From a virus, in IMG/VR virus record IMGVR_UViG_3300003332_000009, positions 1 through 35,359 of that record: 35,359 nucleotides of DNA, one strand, 5' to 3'. The notes beneath the pieces were generated by a model. It was not told the DNA's origin, did no database searches, and was given only the letters and a program-made list of their open reading frames with translations. Positions 7,885 to 15,220 of this stretch are shown one piece after another. How positions within the stretch are numbered: position 1 is the first letter of the stretch; each line of letters starts with the position of its first letter. The position numbers were made by a program, and so were the translations under genes.

Positions 7885-8706
7885 ATGAGTGACAAAGAAT
7901 TAGCTGCAATCATGGAGTCAGACGCTGATCTGGAGACCATGGTTACCGAGGGATCAGCCCCTCCTGAAGTAGAAACATCTGAAGAAACACCGGAGATTGA
8001 AGCCGTTGAATCCGAGGAAACCCCGGAGGCGGTGGAGGAACCGGAGAAAAAACAAACCGGAATTGATAAACGCTTTCGCAAGCTGACCACTAAAATCAGT
8101 ACTTTGGAAAGCAGAGCGGAGGCAGCAGAGAGAGAGAGAGACCTTTTACAGCAGAAATTACAGCCCATAGAAGCTGAGCCAACGTTGGAACAGTTTGACT
8201 ACGATGAGGAAGCGCATAACCGGGCAATGATCCGGCACTATGCGAAACTAGAAGTCAATCAGGTCCGGCAGGAAGAGCAGCAGCGGAAACAGGAAGCCTC
8301 AAAGAAACGGGTGGCTGAAGATTTCGCACACAGGGTTGATGAGGCAGGGATTGAAGGATATGAAGAGAAGATGGAAACGCTTATCATGTCTTTTACGGAA
8401 AGCAATCCGATGCCGTGGACCATGGTCGAGGCTATACAGCTAGAGGAAAAAGGCCCGGAAGTTGCCGCATTTTTAAGTGCCAACACCGATAAGGCCCATT
8501 CCATTGCAACCATGCCAGCGCTGAAACAGGCCGCAGAAATTGGAAAAATCTCTGCTATGTTATCTCAATCAAGTCCGAAACAAATAACGAAAGCGCCGCC
8601 CCCGGTGGAAACAGCAGGCTCAGGAGGAGCGTTATCAACGCCACTTGATAAGATAACGGACATTGATCAGATGATGGCTAAGCTAGAAACAATGGACGAT
8701 ATCTGA
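7885..8706 (+). CDS. Scaffolding protein
   Basis: 273 residues (P22 scaffold is 303). The N-terminus is acidic and Glu/Pro-rich (ETSEETPEIEAVESEETPEA). A predicted coiled coil follows (KISTLESRAEAAERERDLLQ), then helical segments, ending in a short TPLDKITDIDQMMAKLE tail. Position between portal and coat, length and charge pattern identify it as the internal scaffold that directs procapsid assembly and leaves before DNA packaging. Sequence motifs alone would be weak; context makes it firm. TTTTAGGAG upstream is the ribosome site. Confidence 0.85.
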   Translation: MSDKELAAIMESDADLETMVTEGSAPPEVETSEETPEIEAVESEETPEAVEEPEKKQTGIDKRFRKLTTKISTLESRAEAAERERDLLQQKLQPIEAEPTLEQFDYDEEAHNRAMIRHYAKLEVNQVRQEEQQRKQEASKKRVAEDFAHRVDEAGIEGYEEKMETLIMSFTESNPMPWTMVEAIQLEEKGPEVAAFLSANTDKAHSIATMPALKQAAEIGKISAMLSQSSPKQITKAPPPVETAGSGGALSTPLDKITDIDQMMAKLETMDDI

Positions 8707-8733
8707 CGCAGGGCCAACCAGGGAAGGCGTAAT

Positions 8734-8753
8734 TGAGCCCAAGGAGGGGCTTA
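8734..8753 (+). promoter_or_regulatory. Hairpin presenting the coat-gene ribosome site
   Basis: agccc (8736-8740) pairs with gggct (8747-8751), extendable by one wobble and one A-U pair to 8734-8753. The loop aaggag (8741-8746) is the core of the Shine-Dalgarno for the coat ATG at 8758. A ribosome site held in an open loop could keep coat translation high or tunable. The structure is short; no folding energy was computed. Confidence 0.4.
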
Positions 8754-8757
8754 CTTT

Positions 8758-9993
8758 ATGGCTAACGCTTGGAGAAATTCGACCATTATCTTGGGTATCG
8801 TACTCAAGGCAATGAGGAACAAACTTGTACTTGCCAAAATGGTGGACAGGCAAGTTACACCGGCAGAATTTAACGGCAAGCGCGGTGATACCGTGTATGT
8901 CAAACGTCCGGTGAGTTTTACCGCAACAGATGACGCCGAAATTACGGCGGGTCAACTGACTGATGTTGAGCAGGCGACAGTACCTGTGCAGCTTGACACC
9001 TGGAAAAAAGTCAGTTTCAGTCTCACGCAAAAAGAGCGTACGCTCAATATCAAGGATATCAGCAACGAAATCTTAAAACCTGCCGGTGAGGAACTTGCCC
9101 AGGTGGTTGAAACGCTGATCGGGTCCAAATACAAGTACATCCCGAACTTTCTCGGAACACCTGGAACAACACCGTCTACTTTCCTGGAAATTGGACAGGC
9201 AAGGCAACGGCTGTTAGAACTTGGTGTACCTGATGATATTTACGGTATGCTGACACCTGAAACCGAGCTGAACATTGCCAACGCGCTAAAGGCAACGGCA
9301 GACCAGGGTATGGCGAAGTCTGCCATTGAAAAAGCCTACCTGAAACGTGTTGCGGGGATGGACCTGTACGGCTGTCAGAGTCTCCCGACTCATACAGTCG
9401 GAGTTAACACAGGTACCCCTCTTGTTAAGGGTGCAGCTCAGGTCACAACCTACGCACTGTCAAAGGACACTCAAACGCAATCACTGATCACCGACGGCTG
9501 GACTGTGAGCCAAACCGGTATTTTGAAAGCGGGTGACGTGCTCACAATTGCTGGCGTGTATTCCGTCAACGCACGAACCAGAGTATCCACAGGCAATCTA
9601 CTTCAGTTGACCGTGATGGAAGACGCAGACTCAGATGGGTCAGGAGACTCAACCTTGACCGTGTCGCCACCTATGATTGCTTCAGGACCCTACCAAACTT
9701 GTGACGCTGGCCCGGCTGACGGTGCAGCCTTGACAGTATTAACAGGGACTGGTGGGACCCAATACCGCAATAACATTTTCATGCACAAAAACTGCATGAC
9801 TTTGGCTTTTGCGAAATTGGCAGAAGCTGAATCAGGATCAGGTGTTATTTCCAGACAAGTTACCTACGATGGAATATCAATGTTGTACACCGTGGGTACT
9901 GACATCACAACCACAAAGACCATTTACCGGCTCGACTTGCTTTGCGGTGTCAAAGTTCAAAATCCACAGTTCGGTTTACGAATTACGGAATAG
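8758..9993 (+). CDS. Major capsid (coat) protein, P22 gp5-like
   Basis: 411 residues (P22 coat is 430). The HK97-fold N-terminus begins MANAWRNSTIILGIVLKAMR, with VDRQVTPAEFNGKRGDTVYV and the LTQKERTLNIKDISNEIL spine. Residues about 220-330 are rich in Thr, Ser, Gly and beta strands (ALSKDTQTQSLITDGWTVSQ) and match the inserted I-domain that stabilises P22-type coats. The C-terminus GVKVQNPQFGLRITE is typical. Strong AAGGAGGGG ribosome site. It forms the icosahedral shell with the scaffold just upstream. Confidence 0.93.
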   Translation: MANAWRNSTIILGIVLKAMRNKLVLAKMVDRQVTPAEFNGKRGDTVYVKRPVSFTATDDAEITAGQLTDVEQATVPVQLDTWKKVSFSLTQKERTLNIKDISNEILKPAGEELAQVVETLIGSKYKYIPNFLGTPGTTPSTFLEIGQARQRLLELGVPDDIYGMLTPETELNIANALKATADQGMAKSAIEKAYLKRVAGMDLYGCQSLPTHTVGVNTGTPLVKGAAQVTTYALSKDTQTQSLITDGWTVSQTGILKAGDVLTIAGVYSVNARTRVSTGNLLQLTVMEDADSDGSGDSTLTVSPPMIASGPYQTCDAGPADGAALTVLTGTGGTQYRNNIFMHKNCMTLAFAKLAEAESGSGVISRQVTYDGISMLYTVGTDITTTKTIYRLDLLCGVKVQNPQFGLRITE

Positions 9994-10003
9994 GGGGGTT
10001 GTC

Positions 10004-10231
10004 ATGGGATGGGGACAAAAATTTAAAAAGGTAGCGTCCGCTACTGTATCAGCCGAGTCTATCACATGGACGGCCAATGAGCCTACCGCGAGTTATGCAG
10101 TTACGGTGGCTGATGGCGACGCTCCGACAAGCACCGAAATCGGGCAGATATTAAAAACCCACAATACCCAAATCACGGCCATGATTGCAGACATTTTAGC
10201 GATCAGAAACGCCGTGAATGAGGGCGAATAA
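10004..10231 (+). CDS. Small capsid-associated protein (head-fibre-like?)
   Basis: 75 residues from ATG 10004, chosen because AGGGGGG lies 5 bases upstream; the frame is open further up but overlaps coat. A beta-rich N-terminal half (KVASATVSAESITWTANEPT) is followed by a helix, IGQILKTHNTQITAMIADIL, that could trimerise. That arrangement and the place after coat resemble small head-fibre or decoration proteins. The assignment is an inference from position and texture. Confidence 0.6.
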   Translation: MGWGQKFKKVASATVSAESITWTANEPTASYAVTVADGDAPTSTEIGQILKTHNTQITAMIADILAIRNAVNEGE

Positions 10232-10236
10232 ACCAA

Positions 10237-10252
10237 GGGGGCTACGGCCCCC
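10237..10252 (+). terminator. GC hairpin with UACG tetraloop after the capsid genes
   Basis: gggggc (10237-10242), loop tacg, gccccc (10247-10252). All six stem pairs are G-C and the closing c(UACG)g is the exceptionally stable UNCG-type loop. No T-run follows (acataagg), so it is a poor intrinsic terminator. It may instead block 3' exonucleases or partly attenuate transcription between the abundant coat message and the neck genes. Confidence 0.55.
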
Positions 10253-10267
10253 ACATAAGGTTGAATT

Positions 10268-10510
10268 ATGAAATTACAATACGGACTGGACAGGACCAGA
10301 GCGCGCGCTTTTGTCTATCATGCGACTGATCCAGAGCAGGACAAGCAAGTCTATATCGAGGAAAAACAGCAATACCTGGATGACGGATGGCTGAAATCTC
10401 CGGCGCTGAGAGGCCAGGAAGTCGAGAAGGAAGCTGAACCGGTCGATGAAGGTGAAAATTTTATCCCGAAGAAAAAGAAGGGCGGCAGGCCAAGACGGAT
10501 TAAAAAATGA
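10268..10510 (+). CDS. Small structural-region hypothetical protein
   Basis: 80 residues. Landmarks are AFVYHATDPEQDKQVYIEEK, the DGWLKSPA motif often seen in small proteins beside head-completion genes, and a basic C-terminus PKKKKGGRPRRIKK. TAAGGTTGAATT precedes the ATG. The stop overlaps the ATG of the gp4-like gene. A minor virion or assembly role is inferred from location. Confidence 0.6.
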   Translation: MKLQYGLDRTRARAFVYHATDPEQDKQVYIEEKQQYLDDGWLKSPALRGQEVEKEAEPVDEGENFIPKKKKGGRPRRIKK

Positions 10511-10941
10511 CTACTTACCTAAAGATCATTGAGGGCGCTTATCTGGATATTGGAGTCAAAGCTGCAGAGGCTCCGCTGGCCGCTTCTGAAACGTCTGACG
10601 GTATGGGTGAGTTACTGGACATGCTGGCAGAGTGGGATGCACTCGACATTCTAACCGGCATAGAGCCAACAACTGACACCGGGGCTGATATGATGGAACC
10701 CCGCGGTTTTACATCCGGGATACGTGCAAATCTTGCGGTGCGGTTAGCGGGTCAGTACGAAAAGCCGGTGACACAATCATTGGCTGTCAAGGCGTCACAG
10801 GGTTTAGCTGCAATTGTGACAATTAACAGCAGACAAACCTCAGTGGACAAACCGTCAACGCTACCAATGGGAGCTGGAAACCGTCAGGACTACACAACGG
10901 ACAGAGACTTTTTCCCCGAACAAACAGAGAGGAACTTCTAA
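10507..10941 (+). CDS. Head-to-tail accessory factor, P22 gp4-like
   Basis: 144 residues (P22 gp4 is 166). The pattern YLKIIEGAYLDIGVKAAEAP, then MGELLDMLAEWDALDI and FTSGIRANLAVRLAGQYEKP, is the helical core of the P22 tail accessory factor gp4 family. Twelve copies bind the portal and close the packaged head. In P22 gp4 is also reported to have muralytic activity; no obvious catalytic motif is visible here. Its place between coat and the gp10-like gene matches the P22 order. Overlaps by one base with the next gene. Confidence 0.85.
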   Translation: MTTYLKIIEGAYLDIGVKAAEAPLAASETSDGMGELLDMLAEWDALDILTGIEPTTDTGADMMEPRGFTSGIRANLAVRLAGQYEKPVTQSLAVKASQGLAAIVTINSRQTSVDKPSTLPMGAGNRQDYTTDRDFFPEQTERNF

Positions 10942-11225
10942 TGCTACATAAACTGCTCGAAAACGCGACCGCTAACGGTGACGGCGAGGTCATAAAATAC
11001 GCTGGTGTTGGCGTCTCAACATTGCATATCTATGGCACGTTTGACAGTGCGACCGTTACCATTTCAGGAAGTACAGACGGTGGCGAAACATGGACAGCGT
11101 ATGCAACGACGTATACTGCTGCAATTATCACGACATTTGAAGCAGGTACAATACTCGTTAAAGCGGCTCTGTCAGGATGCGGAACAGAGTCTATCAGTGT
11201 TGATATTGCGACACAAGACAGGTAA
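10941..11225 (+). CDS. Small beta-rich virion-region protein
   Basis: 94 residues starting MLHKLLENATANGDGEVIKY. Repeated Ser/Thr-Val strands (FDSATVTISGSTDGGETWTA) suggest a single beta-sandwich domain. The ATG shares its A with the upstream TAA. Similar small proteins sit between neck genes in P22-like metagenomic phages (from memory). Possibly a decoration or tail accessory protein; no firm family. Confidence 0.55.
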   Translation: MLHKLLENATANGDGEVIKYAGVGVSTLHIYGTFDSATVTISGSTDGGETWTAYATTYTAAIITTFEAGTILVKAALSGCGTESISVDIATQDR

Positions 11226-11227
11226 TT

Positions 11228-11857
11228 GTGATAATAGGCGATTGGGTAAGCGGTGCTATTGCCAGAATCGGTAGTATCGCGACAGGTAACTATTTTGAGG
11301 TAGAGCCGGACGGAACAGACGTTAGACACGGTGACGCTACAATGTGGGATGATCTTGTCGGGTCCTTGATAGGCCGTAAACTGTCTTCAGTTTCCGGGAA
11401 AGTAGATTATAATTGGTCTGAAAATGCAATCAAATTCCAGCCAAGCGGAAACATCGCGACTGCAAACGATAGGGTTATTTTTAATTATCAATACCCCCAT
11501 GCAGCAAAAGAAAATGGGAACATGCGTCTGCACATCCACTGGGAACAGGTAAACGCAAATAAAATAGAGTTTACAGTACAATACCGGATACAAAGTAATA
11601 ACGCATCAAAGACAACCAGTTGGACAACGGTTACGGCAAATTCAAGCGATGACAGTGTATTTACGTATCCTGGAAGCGGTACATTGAACCAAATAACCGA
11701 ATTATGTAGTGTAGACATGACAGGAGCAGGAATTTCGGCAACCGTACAATTCAGGCTTGTAAGGGATGATTCGACAGTTGGGGATATTTTAGGCACTTTT
11801 ATTGATGCTCACATAGAGCGCGATATGATTGGCTCAAGAACGGAATATTCTAAATAA
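11228..11857 (+). CDS. Beta-sandwich virion-associated protein
   Basis: 209 residues with a GTG start, two bases after the previous stop. The N-terminus IGDWVSGAIARIGSIATGNY is followed by YFEVEPDGTDVRHGDATMWDD, a phrase found in phage structural proteins with jelly-roll/lectin-like folds. The remainder is strand-rich (RLHIHWEQVNANKIEFTVQY). It is probably a capsid or tail decoration, perhaps glycan-binding. The annotation rests on texture and position, not on a recognised catalytic motif. Confidence 0.6.
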   Translation: MIIGDWVSGAIARIGSIATGNYFEVEPDGTDVRHGDATMWDDLVGSLIGRKLSSVSGKVDYNWSENAIKFQPSGNIATANDRVIFNYQYPHAAKENGNMRLHIHWEQVNANKIEFTVQYRIQSNNASKTTSWTTVTANSSDDSVFTYPGSGTLNQITELCSVDMTGAGISATVQFRLVRDDSTVGDILGTFIDAHIERDMIGSRTEYSK

Positions 11858-11889
11858 GCGCCAAATTACTTGATTATGAAAAATACATT

Positions 11890-12096
11890 ATGTCACAACC
11901 TACGATTGGCGATGCGGCTACAACTATTCAGTTTCTTATTGTCGTGCTTGGTGGTTGTTTTGGCGTTATCAATGCCTTGTTTTTCTTCGTTCTCAATCGA
12001 ATCAAAAAAAATATCGATAGCCTCTGGGCAAAACGAAATAAAGACAGCGAAAGACTCACAATCATCGAAACACGATGTATCATTAAAAACAAATAG
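11890..12096 (+). CDS. Small membrane protein with short coiled coil
   Basis: 68 residues: N-terminal polar stretch, one transmembrane segment (about 13-36, IQFLIVVLGGCFGVINAL), then a charged helix with LWAKRNKDSERLTIIE. The pattern TM + RIKKNIDSLW + DSERLxxIE recurs in small phage proteins often filed as holin- or hemolysin XhlA-like. It could be a holin, an Rz-like partner or a membrane anchor. An alternative frame from 11870 covers the same DNA and also begins with a hydrophobic segment; I prefer this one by family pattern. Confidence 0.6.
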   Translation: MSQPTIGDAATTIQFLIVVLGGCFGVINALFFFVLNRIKKNIDSLWAKRNKDSERLTIIETRCIIKNK

Positions 12097-12108
12097 GGGC
12101 GGTAGTTA

Positions 12109-13563
12109 ATGCAAATACCACTCGGGACAACGTCTTATCAATCACCGTCGGTGCCTTTCTCGGCTCAACGCTGTGTTAATATGTATGCGGTTGCGGCTCG
12201 TGATACGGCACTAAACACAGATGCTCTTTTCGGGACTCCGGGTGCGGTAGCATTAGGCGCTGGTGTCGGAACTCTTGCAACGGATAAGGGGCGCGGTGCA
12301 GCTGTAATGGGTGGTATTTTATACTCTGTCCAGGGTCAGGTGCTTTATGAGATCGATGAGGACGGAGTCGCAACCAACAGAGGCACAATTACCGGGACAG
12401 CTCGTGTTTCCATGGCGCATAATGGCCTGGTATTGTGTATTGTGGTCCCTGGTGGCGATGCATATGTTTATACCGCTGCAACCATGACACTCGCACAAAT
12501 CACAGACGCAAACTTCCAAACTGCTGACACGGTAGCCTATTCAGATGGGTATTACATCTTTTCAGAATCGGACGGCACAAACTGGTTCGTATCGGCCTTG
12601 AATGATCCCACGAGTTACAACGCGCTGGACTTTGGGTCAGCGGAATTAAACCCTGATCTGATAACGGCTGTATTTGCAAATTACGATGAGGTTATTGTAT
12701 TTGGCGAAGAGACAACCGAACATTTCCAGAATATCGGCGGCGCTGATTTTCCATACCAGAGAATCCAAGGAGCCAGTTACGAAAAAGGATGTACGGCTAA
12801 ATATACGCCGGTTCAGTGGGAAGGCGGTTTTTATTTTGTTGGAGCCGGTAAAAATGAAAAGTCTTCCATTTACCGTGGCGGGTCCTCAGCAGAACCCGAA
12901 AAAATATCAACCGACGCTATTGACGCAAAAATACAGGAATTCACAGCCTCTGAAATCAGTGAAGCATTTAGTTTTACGTACTCACTGAGAGGTTACTCAT
13001 TTGTAGGATTTACATTCCGGTCGCTGACAACAACAGACAGAACTTTTATATACAATGTCACCTATTCTGCTCTTAAGGGTCAGCATACATGGTTCGAGCA
13101 GCAGACTGGTGTTGATGAGTCCGGTTGGAGAGTAAACAGCATAAACCAAGTTTATAACATGCTGGTGGTCACTGATAACAACGATGGGCGGATCGGGTAT
13201 TTGGGAGAGGACACTTATTCGGAATATACAGACGTTTTACTCCGGGAGAAAATTACAGGACCGATTACAGACGAAAACCCCTTGTATTTTTCCAAAATTG
13301 AACTAACCGTTGACGGTGGCCATGGCTTAATAACCGGGCAAGGTTCGGACCCTAAGATCATGATGGATTATAGCAATGACGGCGCGAGAACATGGTCTAG
13401 CGAGTTATGGCGGACAATCGGAAAAATCGGAAAATATCGGATTGGAGCGATTTGGCGTAGACTCGGGAGAGCTGAAGACGGCAGAGTATTCAGGTTCAGG
13501 CAAACCGACCCTGTAAAGGCCGTATGGATTAAACTAGAGGCGATTGTATCCAGTGGAACCTAA
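12109..13563 (+). CDS. Packaged-DNA stabilisation (head closure) protein, P22 gp10-like
   Basis: 484 residues (P22 gp10 is 472). It opens with the family signature SYQSPSVPFSAQRCVNMYA, followed by LFGTPGAVALGAG. Beta-propeller-like blades follow, with VSMAHNGLVLCIVVPGGDAY, FSESDGTNWFVSALNDPTSY and VIVFGEETTEHFQNIG. The C-terminus contains the typical DYSNDGARTWSSELWRTIG. Six copies are expected below gp4 to plug the portal channel. Placement between gp4-like and ejection genes agrees. Confidence 0.92.
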   Translation: MQIPLGTTSYQSPSVPFSAQRCVNMYAVAARDTALNTDALFGTPGAVALGAGVGTLATDKGRGAAVMGGILYSVQGQVLYEIDEDGVATNRGTITGTARVSMAHNGLVLCIVVPGGDAYVYTAATMTLAQITDANFQTADTVAYSDGYYIFSESDGTNWFVSALNDPTSYNALDFGSAELNPDLITAVFANYDEVIVFGEETTEHFQNIGGADFPYQRIQGASYEKGCTAKYTPVQWEGGFYFVGAGKNEKSSIYRGGSSAEPEKISTDAIDAKIQEFTASEISEAFSFTYSLRGYSFVGFTFRSLTTTDRTFIYNVTYSALKGQHTWFEQQTGVDESGWRVNSINQVYNMLVVTDNNDGRIGYLGEDTYSEYTDVLLREKITGPITDENPLYFSKIELTVDGGHGLITGQGSDPKIMMDYSNDGARTWSSELWRTIGKIGKYRIGAIWRRLGRAEDGRVFRFRQTDPVKAVWIKLEAIVSSGT

Positions 13564-14053
13564 ATTTAAAATTCCGAAACAAAAGGAAATAATCATAGTT
13601 GACGGAATGCAGAGCCGTAGGTTCAATCGTTTACTGATCGATTTAAGCCAAAATCTTTGGAAAAAATCGTTTCCGCCTGCAGCTGGGGCGGTCGCCTACT
13701 ATACGGTAACGTCAAACCCGGCGATTGTGGCCACAATACTGGCAAGTGTTACACCGTATCAGAGGGACGATCAGACATGGCTTACGGACCTAAATATTTG
13801 TTACACAGTAGCCTCAGCAGCACGGACAACGGTTACAATGTCAATTTCAGAGCTAACATTTTTAGACACAGCCGGACTGTATCAGCCTGTCAACGGGTAT
13901 GCAATGGACGGGTCCGGGGCTTATGTACATAACTGTTATGCAGAGCAAGACACTGGAAATATAATACTAAATCATGCAAGCGCAACCACAACAATATACG
14001 GCTTCAGAGCTAATGGACTCATTCTCAAATCAAAACCAGATTTCGCAGAGTGA
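13544..14053 (+). CDS. Virion protein in the tail-needle position, shares a C-terminal domain with the tailspike
   Basis: 169 residues from ATG 13544 (overlapping the previous gene by 20 bases); GTG 13553 is an alternative. In P22 this slot holds the tail needle gp26, but no long trimeric coiled coil is visible. Residues about 75-169 (WLTDLNICYTVASAARTTVT onward, ending LKSKPDFAE) align by eye with the last 95 residues of the tail protein at 18736 (WRINGCISYAVASASRNSAT, ending LNKKPTFHK). The shared domain looks like a small beta-sandwich. It may be a plug, a short fibre or a receptor-binding module. Confidence 0.65.
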   Translation: MYPVEPKFKIPKQKEIIIVDGMQSRRFNRLLIDLSQNLWKKSFPPAAGAVAYYTVTSNPAIVATILASVTPYQRDDQTWLTDLNICYTVASAARTTVTMSISELTFLDTAGLYQPVNGYAMDGSGAYVHNCYAEQDTGNIILNHASATTTIYGFRANGLILKSKPDFAE

Positions 14054-14510
14054 GTTTATAACCGAGTATAGAAAGCAGCTGTTAAAGCTACAGGAAGCTC
14101 TTAAAAAAGAAGAACAATGGCCAATGCCATTAGTCCATGAGTTTGCTCCCGGTGTCTATATGCGGTCTATATATATGCACAAGGGGTGCTTTGTGATAGG
14201 CAAGACGCACAAAACCGAACATTTTAATATTATCCATACCGGAAAGGCGACGCTTATGATCGACGGGAAAGTGCAGGAAGTATCAGCGCCGTATATGTTT
14301 GTAAGCGGAAAGAATATTAAAAAAGTCCTGGAAATCAAAGAAGACATGGTTTGGAGTACGGTCCATAGTGTTGACGACAGTAAGTTGATTTTAAACGAGG
14401 ACGGCAGCGTTAATATAGACGCGACAGTTGACTATTTGGAGCCGTTGGTTGTCTGTAGTGATTCCGAAGAGCTCGAATTGATCGAAACTGAATTACAGGG
14501 GTTGTTATGA
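14013..14510 (+). CDS. Cupin-fold protein in the virion cluster
   Basis: 165 residues if started at ATG 14013 (178 from ATG 13974, which lies further inside the previous gene). A helix (FITEYRKQLLKLQEALKKEE) precedes a cupin core: KTHKTEHFNIIHTGKATLMI with two His positions, then VSAPYMFVSGKNIKKVLEIK and WSTVHSVDD. Cupins of this sort recur in podovirus structural clusters, role unclear. It occupies the position of P22 gp14. It may bind metal or a sugar; not enough residues are diagnostic to call an enzyme. Confidence 0.7.
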   Translation: MDSFSNQNQISQSEFITEYRKQLLKLQEALKKEEQWPMPLVHEFAPGVYMRSIYMHKGCFVIGKTHKTEHFNIIHTGKATLMIDGKVQEVSAPYMFVSGKNIKKVLEIKEDMVWSTVHSVDDSKLILNEDGSVNIDATVDYLEPLVVCSDSEELELIETELQGLL

Positions 14511-15208
14511 GTTGGGGAGCGGTAGCGGTAGGTGCGGGAACGGCTGTCTTGGGATATATGGGTCAACAAGACGCAGCAAGTTCGCAGGCTGCAGCAAACA
14601 GGGCTGGACTATCAGCGGATAAGGCAACCAGAGCGGCAGAGATTAAAAAATGGGAGCAGGAACAGGGAATAGGTGCTGAACAGGCGCAATCAATGCGGGA
14701 TTATTCCAGCGAGCAGTTGGGAACATGGGGCGACGCAGGGGCGCAGGCATCACAGCAACAACAAGCCATGCTAGGTTTACAGGGTGCGGAGGCACAACAG
14801 GCCGCATACGGAGCTATTCAGGAAAGTCCGGGTCAGAAATTTATACGGGACAGGCAGCAAAAAGCGTTACTACGCGGGTCCGCTGCAATCGGTGGACTTG
14901 GCGGCGGAACAGTCAGAACAGCATTACAGGAACAGGCTGCAGGCTTCGCGAGTCAGGATATTGACAAACAATTGGGCCGATTACAAGCGCTCTCCGGTCA
15001 AGGTATGCAGGCCAGGGGTCAGATGGTTGGAAAAGATGTTGGAATCAGCGAAACCGGTGCCGGGCTGATGGGAGCTAGAGCAGAAAAAGAAGCAGCAGCA
15101 GCAGCAGAGGCGAAACGGCGAAGAGAATCAAAAGAGGCGCAGGCTTACGCACGAGAGCAACGTAAGGAAATTCAGGACCGATACAGCGCTGTAAACCCAA
15201 ACCTTTAG
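14507..15208 (+). CDS. DNA ejection protein, P22 gp7-like
   Basis: 233 residues (P22 gp7 is 229). The hydrophobic Gly/Ala-rich N-terminus (GAVAVGAGTAVLGYMGQQDA) is followed by Ala/Gln-rich helices (QASQQQQAMLGLQGAEAQQA) and a GLGGGTVRTALQEQAAGFAS segment that is conserved in such pilot proteins. The C-terminus is highly charged (EAKRRRESKEAQAYAREQRK). It is packed in the capsid and expelled ahead of DNA to help cross the envelope. First of three consecutive ejection genes. Confidence 0.82.
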   Translation: MSWGAVAVGAGTAVLGYMGQQDAASSQAAANRAGLSADKATRAAEIKKWEQEQGIGAEQAQSMRDYSSEQLGTWGDAGAQASQQQQAMLGLQGAEAQQAAYGAIQESPGQKFIRDRQQKALLRGSAAIGGLGGGTVRTALQEQAAGFASQDIDKQLGRLQALSGQGMQARGQMVGKDVGISETGAGLMGARAEKEAAAAAEAKRRRESKEAQAYAREQRKEIQDRYSAVNPNL

Positions 15209-15220
15209 AGCAGGACTAAC

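Noticed and set aside
9809-10003. Upstream extension of the small capsid-associated gene
   Set aside because: This part overlaps the coat gene; the AGGGGGG site clearly marks ATG 10004.
11870-12109. 79-residue frame with a hydrophobic N-terminus overlapping the 11890 gene
   Set aside because: Could look like an embedded Rz1-type pair, but lacks a lipobox at the right place and Pro-rich tail; probably a shadow of the TM gene.
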